A DNA stretch of 64,000 nucleotides from positions 1 to 64,000 of the forward strand of contig CAIZHQ010000012.1 of assembly GCA_903932865.1 (NCBI GenBank), in the 5' to 3' direction. Shown one piece after another: positions 26,623 to 35,589 of the stretch (the stretch's first letter is position 1; every line of letters begins with the position of its first letter). This DNA comes from an uncultured Burkholderiales bacterium (GTDB lineage Bacteria; Pseudomonadota; Gammaproteobacteria; Burkholderiales; Burkholderiaceae_C). Both the position numbers and the translations under genes were made by a program. The notes beneath the pieces were generated by a model. It was given only the letters and a program-made list of their open reading frames with translations. It was not told the origin of the DNA and searched no databases.

Positions 26623-28371
26623 GTGAGCAACAACAACGGCAGCCCACCCCGCAAAAAACCCGAAGACCTGCGCAGCCAGCAATGGTTTGGCCGCCAAGAC
26701 CGCGATGGCTTTGCCTACCGCAGCTGGGTCAAGGGCAAGGGCGTGCCGCACGACCAGTTTGATGGTCGCCCCGTCATCGGCATTTGCAACACCTTCAGCG
26801 AACTCACCCCCTGCAACTCGCACTTTCGCACCTTGGCCGAGCAGGTCAAGATCGGCGTTTACGAAGCCGGTGGCTTTCCCTTGGAGTTCCCGGTCATGTC
26901 ACTGGGTGAGACTCTGCTGCGGCCCACCGCCATGCTGTACCGCAACCTGGCATCCATGGACGTCGAAGAGAGCATTCGCGGCAACCCGATCGATGGCGTG
27001 GTGCTGCTCATGGGCTGCGACAAAACCACCCCCAGCTTGTTGATGGGCGCATCCAGCGTGGGCTTGCCTACCATTGGCGTCTCAGGCGGCCCCATGCTGA
27101 ACGGCAAATGGCGTGGGCAAGAATTGGGCTCGGGCACCGGCGTTTGGAGCATGAGTGAGCAAGTGCGCGCAGGCACCCTCAAATTGGCCGACTTCTTTGA
27201 AGCCGAAAGCTGCATGCACCGCAGCCACGGCCACTGCATGACCATGGGCACGGCCAGCACCATGGCCAGCATGGTCGAAGCCCTGGGCATTGGCCTACCG
27301 GGCAACGCGGCCTACCCTGCTGTGGACGGCCGCCGCAATGTGTTGGCACGTGACGCCGGGCGGCGCATCGTCGAGATGGTGCACACCGACCAGACCATCA
27401 GCCAAGTGCTCACCCGCGAAGCCTTTGAAAACGCCATCCGCACGCTGGCCGCCATTGGCGGCTCAACCAATGCGGTGATCCACCTGATCGCGATTGCCGG
27501 TCGCTTGGGTCTGAAGCTCACCGTGGACGATTTTGAGCGTTTGGGCAGTGAGCTGCCTTGTCTGCTGAATTTGCAGCCCTCTGGCGAACACCTGATGGAG
27601 GACTTCTGCTACGCAGGCGGATTGCCAGTGGTGATGAAAGAAATTGAGCACCTGCTGCACAAAGACATTGTGACTGTGAGCGGCAAGACCGTGGCTGAGA
27701 ACAACGCCAACGCCGTCAATTACGACCCCCGCGTCATCAAAACGTTCGAAGCCCCCTTCAAAGAAAAGGCGGGCATCGCCATCTTGCGCGGCAACTTGGC
27801 ACCTCGTGGCGCGGTCATCAAACCCAGCGCCGCCACCCCAGCGCTGATGGTGCACACAGGACGTGCCGTGGTGTTTGAAGACAGCCACGACTTTCACAAG
27901 CGCATCGACGACGAGAGCTTGGACGTCGATGAAAACTGCATTTTGGTGCTCAAGAACTGCGGCCCCAAGGGCTACCCCGGCATGGCCGAGGTGGGCAACA
28001 TGCCGCTTCCCCCAAAAGTGCTGCGCAAAGGCATCACCGACATGGTGCGCATTTCTGACGCGCGCATGAGCGGCACGGCCTACGGCACCGTGGTGCTGCA
28101 CACCACACCCGAAGCGGCTGCGGGTGGCCCGCTGGCCGTGGTGCAAAACGGCGACATGATCGAGTTGAACGTGCCCGAGCGCAAACTGCAACTGCTGATC
28201 AGCGATGAAGAACTGGCGCGTCGCTTGGCCCTGTGGGAAAAGCCTGCTCCGGCCATGAACTCGGGCTACTGGAAACTCTACATCGACCACGTGCTGCAAG
28301 CCGACGAAGGCGCAGACATGGACTTTTTGGTCGGGCAACGTGGCTCGGCCGTGCCCAAAGACAACCACTGA
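26623..28371 (+). CDS. IlvD/Edd-family sugar-acid dehydratase (L-arabinonate dehydratase-like)
   Basis: 582 aa. I choose GTG 26623 since GGAG lies seven bases upstream; a TTG eight codons earlier has no site. Iron-sulfur dehydratase that turns an aldonic acid into a 2-keto-3-deoxy acid. Cluster-binding cysteines appear in CNTFSELTPCNSH, MGCDKTTPS and the ESCMHRSHGHCMTMG region; GGSTNAVIHL and RISDARMSG are family motifs. The C-terminus, GYWKLYIDHVLQADEGADMDFL, is the mark of the arabinonate/xylonate/galactonate-type dehydratases, not of dihydroxyacid dehydratase IlvD. The exact sugar acid cannot be told. Confidence 0.92.
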   Translation: MSNNNGSPPRKKPEDLRSQQWFGRQDRDGFAYRSWVKGKGVPHDQFDGRPVIGICNTFSELTPCNSHFRTLAEQVKIGVYEAGGFPLEFPVMSLGETLLRPTAMLYRNLASMDVEESIRGNPIDGVVLLMGCDKTTPSLLMGASSVGLPTIGVSGGPMLNGKWRGQELGSGTGVWSMSEQVRAGTLKLADFFEAESCMHRSHGHCMTMGTASTMASMVEALGIGLPGNAAYPAVDGRRNVLARDAGRRIVEMVHTDQTISQVLTREAFENAIRTLAAIGGSTNAVIHLIAIAGRLGLKLTVDDFERLGSELPCLLNLQPSGEHLMEDFCYAGGLPVVMKEIEHLLHKDIVTVSGKTVAENNANAVNYDPRVIKTFEAPFKEKAGIAILRGNLAPRGAVIKPSAATPALMVHTGRAVVFEDSHDFHKRIDDESLDVDENCILVLKNCGPKGYPGMAEVGNMPLPPKVLRKGITDMVRISDARMSGTAYGTVVLHTTPEAAAGGPLAVVQNGDMIELNVPERKLQLLISDEELARRLALWEKPAPAMNSGYWKLYIDHVLQADEGADMDFLVGQRGSAVPKDNH

Positions 28372-28387
28372 TTTGCAAGGAAAAACC

Positions 28388-29392
28388 ATGCGTATTTTGA
28401 TCACCGGCGGTGCTGGATTTTTGGGCGCTCGCCTGGCCCGCGAGATTTTGAAACGCGGCCAACTCAACGGCCAAAGCGTGAGCGAATTGGTCATTGCCGA
28501 CCTGTTCCCTGCCCCTGCTGACCTGCTGGCCGACGCACGCGTGAAAGGCCATGCAGGTCCCATGCTGGAACAAGGCGAGTTGTTCAAAAGCGGTTTTGAC
28601 GGCGTGTTCCACCTGGCATCGGCCGTGTCGGGCGAGTGCGAACTCGACTTTGACCTGGGTCTGCGCTCCAACGTGGACAGCTCGCGCTTGCTGCTCGACA
28701 GCATCCGCGCTTCTGGAAAAGCCTCACGCCTGGTGTTTGCCAGCTCCGTCGCCGTGTTCGGCCCCGACGCCGCCAACCCCATGCCCGCCCTGGTGGCCGA
28801 CACCACCTTGCCCACACCCCAAACTTCTTATGGCACGCACAAGCTGATGATCGAGTACATGGTGGCCGACTACACACGCAAAGGCTACATCGACGGCCGC
28901 GCCGCACGCTTGATGACGGTGGCCGTGCGCCCTGGCAAACCCAACGGCGCAGCTTCTTCGTTCTTCAGCGGCATCATCCGCGAGCCCCTGGCGGGCACGC
29001 CCACCACCTGCCCGGTGGATGCCACGGTGTCGCACCCCATCTCTTCGCCGGGCAACACCGTGCATGGCTTGATCACCGTGTTCGAGGCCAGCCGCGAAGC
29101 CTTCGGTGGCCGCATGGCGCTGAACCTGCCGGGTCTGAACGTCAAGGTCAGCGAGATGCTGGCCGCTCTGGAAAAAGTGGCCGGCCCCGCCGTGCGCGCC
29201 CACGTGACTTTCCAGAAAGACGAACGCATCGCCGCCATCGTGGACAACTGGGCCAAGGGCTGCACCTTTGAGCGTGCTCATGCATTGGGCCTCAGGGCCG
29301 ATGCCAGCTACGAAGCCATCATTGAGCAGTACATCGAAGACTGCAAAACCCGCCCGGGCTACCCAGCCGAGGCCTTGAACGGTTTGAAGTGA
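28388..29392 (+). CDS. denD: NAD-dependent epimerase/dehydratase family protein, D-erythronate dehydrogenase-like
   Basis: 334 aa extended SDR. TGGAGFLG cofactor motif at residues 7-14, HLASAVSGECELDFDLGLRSNVD, catalytic Ser in FASSVAVFG and YGTHK. The lines VRPGKPNGAASSFFSGIIREPLAG and TVHGLITVFEASREAFGG are characteristic of DenD, which oxidises D-erythronate at C2 in four-carbon acid catabolism. Here no OtnK/OtnI partners are seen, so it may serve another aldonic acid. Follows the dehydratase gene by 16 bases with AAGG upstream; same operon. Confidence 0.85.
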   Translation: MRILITGGAGFLGARLAREILKRGQLNGQSVSELVIADLFPAPADLLADARVKGHAGPMLEQGELFKSGFDGVFHLASAVSGECELDFDLGLRSNVDSSRLLLDSIRASGKASRLVFASSVAVFGPDAANPMPALVADTTLPTPQTSYGTHKLMIEYMVADYTRKGYIDGRAARLMTVAVRPGKPNGAASSFFSGIIREPLAGTPTTCPVDATVSHPISSPGNTVHGLITVFEASREAFGGRMALNLPGLNVKVSEMLAALEKVAGPAVRAHVTFQKDERIAAIVDNWAKGCTFERAHALGLRADASYEAIIEQYIEDCKTRPGYPAEALNGLK

Positions 29393-29396
29393 GCTT

Positions 29397-29439
29397 AAAA
29401 AAAGGCCGCCACGCGGATGCAGCGTGGCGGCCTTTTTTT
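29397..29439. terminator. Bidirectional terminator between converging genes
   Basis: GGCCGCCACGC pairs with GCGTGGCGGCC around seven bases. It is flanked by a run of A before and T after, so it works on both strands. Confidence 0.92.
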
Positions 29440-29455
29440 CACACGGGTTCACCCC

Positions 29456-30736
29456 TTAAAAATGCGTGCTGATCGCCCCACTGATGCGGCCGTCGTCTTC
29501 GATGACCGCCATCCAGCGCCATTTGTCAAAGGTCATGCAGGGGTGAGAAATGCCCAGGGCCACGCGATCACCGACCTGTGGCCAGACTCCTTCGGCGTCA
29601 AACACCATGTGCGCGTGCTGGTCGCTGAGCGCCTTGACTTTCCACGATTCGGGCGTGGACTGCATCGCACCGGCACCGCTTTGTCCACTGACCGCCCAGC
29701 GCACGGGCATGGGCATGCACTGGTCAAACGACAGGTCACGCCGCCCCGCCGTCAAAATAGCCAGCCCCGGCTCGGGCACCGACTGCACCTTGGCCCACAC
29801 TTCCAGTGCAGGCTGCAGCGACGCGTTCAAACCCTCTCGCGCCTCCACCAGCTTGAGGTAACGGGCGTAGTTCCAATGGTCATGCGTGACATAACAACCC
29901 GAGCGCAACACACCTTGCACCGGGCGACTTTTGACATGGGTTTTGAGCATGGGGATCACCAAATCAAACACCGCCGAACCGCCGGCCGTGAGCAAGACCT
30001 CGTCATCGCCCCAAAGGTGCTGTTCATCGATTTGTTGCACAAGGGACTGCACGCCGCGCACAAGGGCGCTCACGGCTTCCATGTCGTGGGCACTGTCGCA
30101 TCGGCCCAGCCCACCCTCGTAGCACTCCACCCCACCCAGGCGCACCACGCCCGACTCGGCCATGGCTTGGGCCAGAAGCAAGGCTTGTTCGTGGGTGCGA
30201 CAGCCCGTGCGGTAGCCCGCGATGCCCAACTCCAAAAGCACATCCCAACAACGCGGCTGACCGCGCCGAGCGCCCCAGTCGGTCAAGGTCCGCAATTGCG
30301 CCAGCGAATCGACCAAAAACCAGACACGCGCTTGCGGGTGCTGTCGCAACAAAAGATCCAGCCCATCCAGATCGGCATCGGATACCAACTGGTTAGCAAT
30401 GATGGCGCGCTGCGCCCCGGCCGCCAGGCCCACGCGCAGCTGGTGCACATTGGCAAAAGTCAGGCCCCAGGCCCCAGCTTGCAGTTGCATGCGAAACAAC
30501 TCGGGCGACATGGTGGTCTTGCCGTGCGGGGCCAGGGCGACGCCTTTGCGCTGCACAAAGTCCTGCATCCAGGCCAGGTTGTGCGCAAGCGCCGGGCGGC
30601 GCAAAACGGCCACCGGGTAAGCCAGCGCGTCATCGAGCAAGCGCCAGCCGCGTGCGCCGAGCTGAGACACCGCGCAGGGCTCCGCCGCCAAGGGAAAGCC
30701 CTTGCAAGCTGCGTTCAGTACAAAATCGTGTTCCAT
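29456..30736 (-). CDS. PLP-dependent amino acid deaminase / D-threonine aldolase-like protein
   Basis: 426 aa from ATG 30736, which has GGAG nine bases upstream; ATG 30751 is the alternative. Fold type III enzyme with an alanine-racemase-like barrel. The PLP lysine is in LAPHGKTTMSP. A C-terminal beta domain carries GISHPCMTFDKW, whose His and Cys match the metal site of D-serine dehydratase and D-threonine aldolase relatives. It probably deaminates or cleaves a D-amino acid. It sits among sugar-acid genes yet is transcribed the other way, so a link to them is not shown. Divergent from kdgK. Confidence 0.85.
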   Translation of the reverse strand: MEHDFVLNAACKGFPLAAEPCAVSQLGARGWRLLDDALAYPVAVLRRPALAHNLAWMQDFVQRKGVALAPHGKTTMSPELFRMQLQAGAWGLTFANVHQLRVGLAAGAQRAIIANQLVSDADLDGLDLLLRQHPQARVWFLVDSLAQLRTLTDWGARRGQPRCWDVLLELGIAGYRTGCRTHEQALLLAQAMAESGVVRLGGVECYEGGLGRCDSAHDMEAVSALVRGVQSLVQQIDEQHLWGDDEVLLTAGGSAVFDLVIPMLKTHVKSRPVQGVLRSGCYVTHDHWNYARYLKLVEAREGLNASLQPALEVWAKVQSVPEPGLAILTAGRRDLSFDQCMPMPVRWAVSGQSGAGAMQSTPESWKVKALSDQHAHMVFDAEGVWPQVGDRVALGISHPCMTFDKWRWMAVIEDDGRISGAISTHF

Positions 30737-30817
30737 GTCGCTTTGCTCCATTCACCGCGTGGACAATTTGGCTTCGATTCTCCCACCGCGCACTGAGCCC
30801 TTTGTGCATTTTTTGTC

Positions 30818-31780
30818 ATGACAAACCCCTCCAAAACCCTCGACATCGTGGCCCTGGGTGAGGCCATGGTCGAGTTCAACCAAACACCGGGACAAGCCCC
30901 CAACGAGCCACCCATGTACCTGCAGGGTTTTGGGGGTGACACCAGCAATGCCGCCATTGCCGCTGCCCGAGCGGGCGCACGCGTGGCCTACCTGAGCCGC
31001 TTGGGCACCGACCGCTGGGGCGAGCGCCTCCTGGAGCTCTGGCAGCGCGAAATCGTGGACACCACCAGCGTGCTGCGCGACGCCCAAGCGCCCACCGGCA
31101 TGTACTTTGTGAGCCACGACGCACAAGGCCACCACTTCAGTTACGCCCGCGCTGGATCGGCCGCCAGCCGCATGCAGCCGACAGACCTCGCGCACTGGCA
31201 AGAGGCCATCGCCAGCAGCCAGTGGCTGCACCTGTCGGGTATTTCGCTCGCCATTTCCGCCTCGGCCTGCGACACGGCTTTGGCGGCCATGGCGCAAGCC
31301 CGCAGCAGCGGCACGCGAGTGGCACTCGATTGCAACCTGCGTTTGTCGCTGTGGCCTCTGGCCCGTGCGCAGGCCTGCATCCGCCACGCCGTGAGTCTGT
31401 GCGATCTGTTCTTGCCCAGCCTGGAAGACATGACTGCGCTCACCGGCCACACCCAAGCGGCCGACATCATCGCCTGGAGCCATGCCCAGGGTGCCGCGCA
31501 AGTGGTGCTCAAACTGGGCAGTGACGGGGCGCTGGCCAGTGACGGCCACATCCAACGCCGCGTGCTGGGCCATGCAGTCACGGCCCTCGACGCCACGGGC
31601 GCGGGCGATTGTTTTGCAGGTAACCTGCTGGCGCGTTTGTCAGCAGGCGACGACTTGTGGGCTGCCTCCGCTTATGCCAATGCCGCAGCCAGTTTGTCGG
31701 TGCAAGGCTTCGGCGCGGTCGGCCCCTTGCCACGGCGCAATGACGTGTTGAACACTTTGATGAAAGCCGCACGGCCATGA
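30818..31780 (+). CDS. kdgK: 2-Dehydro-3-deoxygluconokinase (PfkB family)
   Basis: 320 aa ribokinase-fold sugar kinase. N-terminal PfkB signature GGDTSNAAIAAARAGARVAYLS; C-terminal signature with the catalytic base DATGAGDCFAGNLLARL. The substrate-contact region MYFVSHDAQGHHFSYARAGSAAS and LDCNLRLSLW is typical for KDG kinases. It makes 2-keto-3-deoxy-6-phosphogluconate, which KDPG aldolase cleaves. Its last four bases overlap the start of dgoK, so both kinases are translated together. Confidence 0.92.
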   Translation: MTNPSKTLDIVALGEAMVEFNQTPGQAPNEPPMYLQGFGGDTSNAAIAAARAGARVAYLSRLGTDRWGERLLELWQREIVDTTSVLRDAQAPTGMYFVSHDAQGHHFSYARAGSAASRMQPTDLAHWQEAIASSQWLHLSGISLAISASACDTALAAMAQARSSGTRVALDCNLRLSLWPLARAQACIRHAVSLCDLFLPSLEDMTALTGHTQAADIIAWSHAQGAAQVVLKLGSDGALASDGHIQRRVLGHAVTALDATGAGDCFAGNLLARLSAGDDLWAASAYANAAASLSVQGFGAVGPLPRRNDVLNTLMKAARP

Positions 31781-32685
31781 ACACTTCGGCACACCAAAGG
31801 CCCTTGATCGCCATCGACTGGGGCACCACTTCCTTGCGCGGTGCGCGGCTGGGCCCAGCCGGTCAAGTGCTTGAATCGCGCGATTTTCCGCGCGGCATCC
31901 TGACCGTGCCCACTGGCCAGTTTGAAGCCGTGTTCCACGAACTTTTTGGCAACTGGATGCAAGACCCGGATGCCCTGTGCCTGATCTCGGGCATGGCCGG
32001 CAGCCGCCAAGGTTGGCAAGAAGCGCCCTACTGCCCCTGCCCCGCAGGCTTTGCCGAACTGGGCCAGCACCTGCTGTGGCTGAAGCCCGGGCGCATCGCT
32101 CTGGTGCCCGGCCTGAGATGTTTGGGCACAGACGCCCAGCACACGCCCGACGTGATGCGCGGCGAAGAAGTGCAAATTTTTGGGGCTCTGCATTTGGCCG
32201 GACGCGACAACGCCACGCTGGTGCTGCCCGGCACGCACAGCAAATGGGCACAGGTGCAAGGTGGCCGGGTCACAGATTTTCAAACCTTCATGACCGGCGA
32301 GGTGTTTGCGCTGATGAGCCAGCACTCCATTTTGGGCAAGACCCTGGACCTGACCGGGGCCTTCGATGAAGCTGCTTTCTTCCAAGGCCTGGACCAAAGC
32401 CAGCAACCAGGCAGCGTGTTGCACCACTTGTTTGCGGTGCGCACCCTGGGCTTGTTTGACCGCCTGAGCGCAGCCCAATTGCACAGTTTCTTGTCAGGCC
32501 TGCTGATCGGCGAAGAGCTGCGCACCCAGACCGTCAACGCCGGTTCAGGTCCTGTGATCCTGATCGGCAGCAACACCCTCACCCGGCGCTACAGCCTGGC
32601 CCTGCAGCACCTGGGCTTCGCCTGCCAAAGCCATGGCGCCGAAGCCACCTGGGCGGGCTTGTTTGCGCTCGCATCGGCATGCTGA
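31777..32685 (+). CDS. dgoK: 2-Dehydro-3-deoxygalactonokinase
   Basis: 302 aa. N-terminal phosphate-binding motif IAIDWGTTSLRGARL, SGMAGSRQGWQEAPY, GEEVQIFGAL and LVLPGTHSKWAQV are DgoK hallmarks. Phosphorylates 2-keto-3-deoxygalactonate in the De Ley-Doudoroff pathway. Overlaps kdgK by four bases and is followed, after a 100-base gap containing a REP-like element, by the matching aldolase gene. Confidence 0.95.
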   Translation: MNTSAHQRPLIAIDWGTTSLRGARLGPAGQVLESRDFPRGILTVPTGQFEAVFHELFGNWMQDPDALCLISGMAGSRQGWQEAPYCPCPAGFAELGQHLLWLKPGRIALVPGLRCLGTDAQHTPDVMRGEEVQIFGALHLAGRDNATLVLPGTHSKWAQVQGGRVTDFQTFMTGEVFALMSQHSILGKTLDLTGAFDEAAFFQGLDQSQQPGSVLHHLFAVRTLGLFDRLSAAQLHSFLSGLLIGEELRTQTVNAGSGPVILIGSNTLTRRYSLALQHLGFACQSHGAEATWAGLFALASAC

Positions 32686-32720
32686 GCTTCACAAATCGCC
32701 CCCCCTTGAGACGCCTCCCT

Positions 32721-32745
32721 GTAGGAGCCCATCCCGTGGGCGATG
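32721..32745. repeat. REP-like element between dgoK and the aldolase gene
   Basis: GTAGGAGCCCA-TCCCG-TGGGCGATG: a GTAGGAGC head, a 5-bp stem (32727-32731 with 32737-32741) and a GCGATG tail, the general layout of bacterial REP sequences. It lies inside an operon, where such hairpins often adjust the stability of the upstream message. Confidence 0.5.
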
Positions 32746-32785
32746 AGCGCAGCACACGCCCTGAAACAACGATCACCACCTCAAA

Positions 32786-33424
32786 ATGACACCCCACACC
32801 AACCCTGCTCAAACTCTGGCGCATGCCATGGCTCAGCTTCCCTTGATCGCCATCTTGCGCGGCCTCACACCCGCGGAAGCACTGACCATCGGCGAGGCTT
32901 TGGTCAGCAGCGGCTTTGCCATCATCGAGGTGCCGCTGAACTCGCCCGAGCCTTTACACAGCATCGCCGCACTGACTCGGCAATTTCCGCAAACCCTGAT
33001 CGGCGCAGGCACCGTGCTGAACGCGCAGCAGGTCAAGGACGTTCACGCGGCAGGCGGCCGCCTGGTCGTGGCCCCCAACTTCAAACCGGCGGTGGTCGCG
33101 CAGGCCTTGGCCCTGAACATGGTGGTGCTGCCCGGCGTGGCCACGCCCACCGAGGCCTTTGCCGCGCTCGACGCCGGAGCCCACGGCCTCAAACTCTTCC
33201 CGGCCGAGATGATTTCACCCGCCACCGTCAAAGCCATGCGGGCCGTGCTGCCCAAAGCTGCGGCCTTGATGCCGGTGGGCGGCATCACGCCTGACAACAT
33301 GGCCGTTTACCGCGCCGCTGGCGCAACTGGTTTTGGTTTGGGATCGGCTTTGTACGCGCCGGGTCGCAATGCAGAGCAAGTGCGCTCGGCAGCGCAAAAC
33401 TTTGTCAACGCTTTCAGAGGCTGA
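32786..33424 (+). CDS. dgoA: 2-Dehydro-3-deoxy-6-phosphogalactonate aldolase
   Basis: 212 aa TIM-barrel class I aldolase. Catalytic Lys is in HGLKLFPAE, the Glu of strand 2 in FAIIEVPLNSPEPL, and the phosphate loop in MPVGGITPDN. The ending GLGSALY fits DgoA rather than Eda, where the equivalent is GGSW. Cleaves KDPGal to pyruvate and glyceraldehyde 3-phosphate. Completes the De Ley-Doudoroff set with kdgK and dgoK. Confidence 0.94.
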   Translation: MTPHTNPAQTLAHAMAQLPLIAILRGLTPAEALTIGEALVSSGFAIIEVPLNSPEPLHSIAALTRQFPQTLIGAGTVLNAQQVKDVHAAGGRLVVAPNFKPAVVAQALALNMVVLPGVATPTEAFAALDAGAHGLKLFPAEMISPATVKAMRAVLPKAAALMPVGGITPDNMAVYRAAGATGFGLGSALYAPGRNAEQVRSAAQNFVNAFRG

Positions 33425-33480
33425 TGTGATCAGGCCCATGGGCTGAATCGGCCCGAACAAGCCAGGGCGTAAGCGCCCCA

Positions 33481-34359
33481 TCAAGCCTTCTCGCCCAGCC
33501 GCCCATCCCTGAAATCCGCCAGCGCCTGGTAGATCTCTTCTTTGCTGTTCATCACAAACGGACCGTATTGCACGATGGGCTCCTTGAGCGGTTGGCCTGC
33601 GACCAGAATCAATTTCGCGTCGGTACTGGCCTCGATCACCACCCCGTCGGCTTGCGGTGTATTTTTCAAAATGGCCATGCGCTGCATGCGCACAGCCTGA
33701 CCACCAATGCCAACCTCGCCCCGGTACACATAGATGAAGGCGTTGTGCCCTGGGAGCAGTGTTTGCTCAAAACGTGAACCCTGGGGCATGTGCACATCCA
33801 AAAACACCGGTTGGGTGATGTCGCGGCTCACCGCGCCCTTTACGCCATGGCTGTCTCCTGCGATCACCGTCACGTCCACGCCTTGCGGCGTTTGAAACTG
33901 CGGCAGTTGCGCGTTCTGGAAATCGCGGTACCAAGGCGCTTGCATTTTTTCGCTGCTGTGCAGGTTCAGCCAGAGCTGAAAGCCCTCCATCACGCCTTGG
34001 TCTTGCTGCGGGATTTCGGAGTGGATCACCCCCTGGCCTGCGGTCATCCATTGCACACCGCCGTTTTGCAGCAGGCCTTCGTTGCCCGCGCTGTCGCGGT
34101 GCAGCATGCGCCCGGCGATCATGTAGGTCACGGTTTCAAAACCCCGGTGCGGGTGGTCCGGAAACCCGGCGATGTAGTCGTCCGGCTTGTCGCTGCCAAA
34201 GGCGTCCAACATCAAAAACGGGTCGAGCCGGTGCTGCAGGTCCTGCGTGAGGATGCGGCTGAGCTTGACGCCCGCGCCGTCTGACGTGGCTTGGCCAGTG
34301 ACCAGGCGCTCGACGGTGCGCGAGACATTCACGGTGTGGAGGTTGACAGCATGGGGCAC
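33481..34359 (-). CDS. Pirin family protein
   Basis: 292 aa bicupin. The N-terminal cupin carries the metal-binding motif FPDHPHRGFETVTYM and the later HSE, with QWMTAGQGVIHSE as pirin signature. Bacterial pirins include quercetin 2,3-dioxygenases and redox-sensing regulators; nothing here decides between them. The gene probably forms a minus-strand pair with the VOC gene upstream (27-base gap). A weak 5-bp hairpin at 33465-33478 lies downstream of its stop. Confidence 0.93.
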   Translation of the reverse strand: MPHAVNLHTVNVSRTVERLVTGQATSDGAGVKLSRILTQDLQHRLDPFLMLDAFGSDKPDDYIAGFPDHPHRGFETVTYMIAGRMLHRDSAGNEGLLQNGGVQWMTAGQGVIHSEIPQQDQGVMEGFQLWLNLHSSEKMQAPWYRDFQNAQLPQFQTPQGVDVTVIAGDSHGVKGAVSRDITQPVFLDVHMPQGSRFEQTLLPGHNAFIYVYRGEVGIGGQAVRMQRMAILKNTPQADGVVIEASTDAKLILVAGQPLKEPIVQYGPFVMNSKEEIYQALADFRDGRLGEKA

Positions 34360-34386
34360 ATCCGCTCCTTTTCAAAAAACCAACGA

Positions 34387-34764
34387 TCAACCGGGACGGT
34401 GCAAGGCGCAGATTTTGTTGCCATCGGGGTCGCGCAGGTAGGCCAGGTAGAGCTTGCCTGCCGGGCCTTCGCGAAAGCCGGGTGGGTTTTCGCAGGTGAC
34501 GCCGCCGTTGGTCACACCCGCTGCGTGAAAGGCATCGCCCTGCTCAGGGGATTTGACGGCGAAGCCAATCGTGCTGCCGTTGCCGTGGCAAGCGGGCTCG
34601 CCGTTGATGGGGGTGGTGATCCCAAAAGTGCCCGTGGGGCTGCGGTAAAAATAACGGTTGTTGTTGGCCACGCCCGGGCCATAGCCCAAGGTGCCCAACA
34701 CGGCGTCGTAAAACTTTTTAGACACTTCCAAGTCTTTCACACCCACCATCACATGACTGAACAT
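34387..34764 (-). CDS. VOC family (glyoxalase/bleomycin-resistance fold) protein
   Basis: 125 aa, MFSHVMVGVKDLEVSKKFYDAVLGTLGY at the start, LYLAYLRDPDGNKICALHRPG at the end: two beta-alpha-beta-beta-beta modules. A metal-site His is at position 4 and a Cys-Ala-Leu-His end replaces the usual Glu. Such small VOC proteins are often dioxygenase- or isomerase-like, and many have no known reaction. An AGGAG-like sequence precedes the ATG. Confidence 0.88.
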   Translation of the reverse strand: MFSHVMVGVKDLEVSKKFYDAVLGTLGYGPGVANNNRYFYRSPTGTFGITTPINGEPACHGNGSTIGFAVKSPEQGDAFHAAGVTNGGVTCENPPGFREGPAGKLYLAYLRDPDGNKICALHRPG

Positions 34765-34842
34765 TGCGCTCTCCTCATAGACCCGTTGCCGGGCGAAATT
34801 ATTGAACTCCCATCGTAGCGGATACCGAACGGTCTGGCCGGA

Positions 34843-35589
34843 TCAAGACTTTTTCAAACCCTGCCAGCGCTCGTGTGCTGGCCCTTGCAAGTCAGGTGGC
34901 AACTGGTGTTTGGCCTGCAGGTAGTGGTGGGTGTAGACGTCCAAATAAGCCTGCAGGGTCTCGGCCGCTCGCATTTCGCCCGCCAGTTCCAGACAGAGCG
35001 AAGCCACTTCGCTGGTGCAAAAGTGATCGTCACGCCTGGAGCGGCGCAGTTGGTAGCGCGAAACCTGTTCGGGGTTCAGGCTGAGCACCGGCAAATGGTT
35101 GAGGTAGGGGCTTTTGCGGAACATCTTGCGGGCTTCGGGCCAGGTGGCATCCAGCAGGATGAACAGCGGGTGCTGGCCTGCGGGCAGGTCAGGCATGTCG
35201 CTGACCACCCGCTCGGGCGCCACAAATTCGCCCGGAAACACCACAAAGGCCTGCCACTGCGGATCGGCCAGCAGGGCCAACAAAGCCGGTTCCACCTCGG
35301 TGCGGGCCCAGCCAAAGGCAAAAGTGTCGGGCACCACATCGGCGATCAGCCAGCCGGTGTTGCTGGGTTTGAGGGGTTCGATGTCTGCCATCAGCAAACA
35401 CATGCCCGATTGCGTGGGCAGCTCAGGGCGCAAAGCGCAGATGCAGTGGCTGGGCACCAAGCGGCAGCCGGGGCAGCGCTCGCCCTTGATCCCGCCACGC
35501 GCCAAAAAGGGTTTGGCGCTGCGGGCCAGGCGCTCGGTGCGCAGGCGCGAGACGGCGTGGGGCGCTTTCAAAGCCGAGGCTGTCTTCAA
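34843..35589 (-). CDS. DTW-domain tRNA-uridine aminocarboxypropyltransferase
   Basis: 248 aa. A zinc-binding cysteine cluster, RCPGCRLVPSHCIC, is followed by LMADIEPLKPSNTGWLI and the DTW-type motif LLDATWPEARKMF. SPOUT-related DTW proteins such as E. coli TapT/YfiP transfer the aminocarboxypropyl group of SAM to U47 in the variable loop of tRNA. A stretch of about 40 basic and nonconserved residues precedes the Cys cluster. Its ATG overlaps the stop of the RIO kinase gene upstream by four bases. Confidence 0.88.
   Translation of the reverse strand: MKTASALKAPHAVSRLRTERLARSAKPFLARGGIKGERCPGCRLVPSHCICALRPELPTQSGMCLLMADIEPLKPSNTGWLIADVVPDTFAFGWARTEVEPALLALLADPQWQAFVVFPGEFVAPERVVSDMPDLPAGQHPLFILLDATWPEARKMFRKSPYLNHLPVLSLNPEQVSRYQLRRSRRDDHFCTSEVASLCLELAGEMRAAETLQAYLDVYTHHYLQAKHQLPPDLQGPAHERWQGLKKS

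Noticed and set aside
27463..28815. 450-codon frame antisense to the dehydratase and denD genes
   Set aside because: Crosses two real genes with strong signatures on the other strand; composition typical of antisense shadows.
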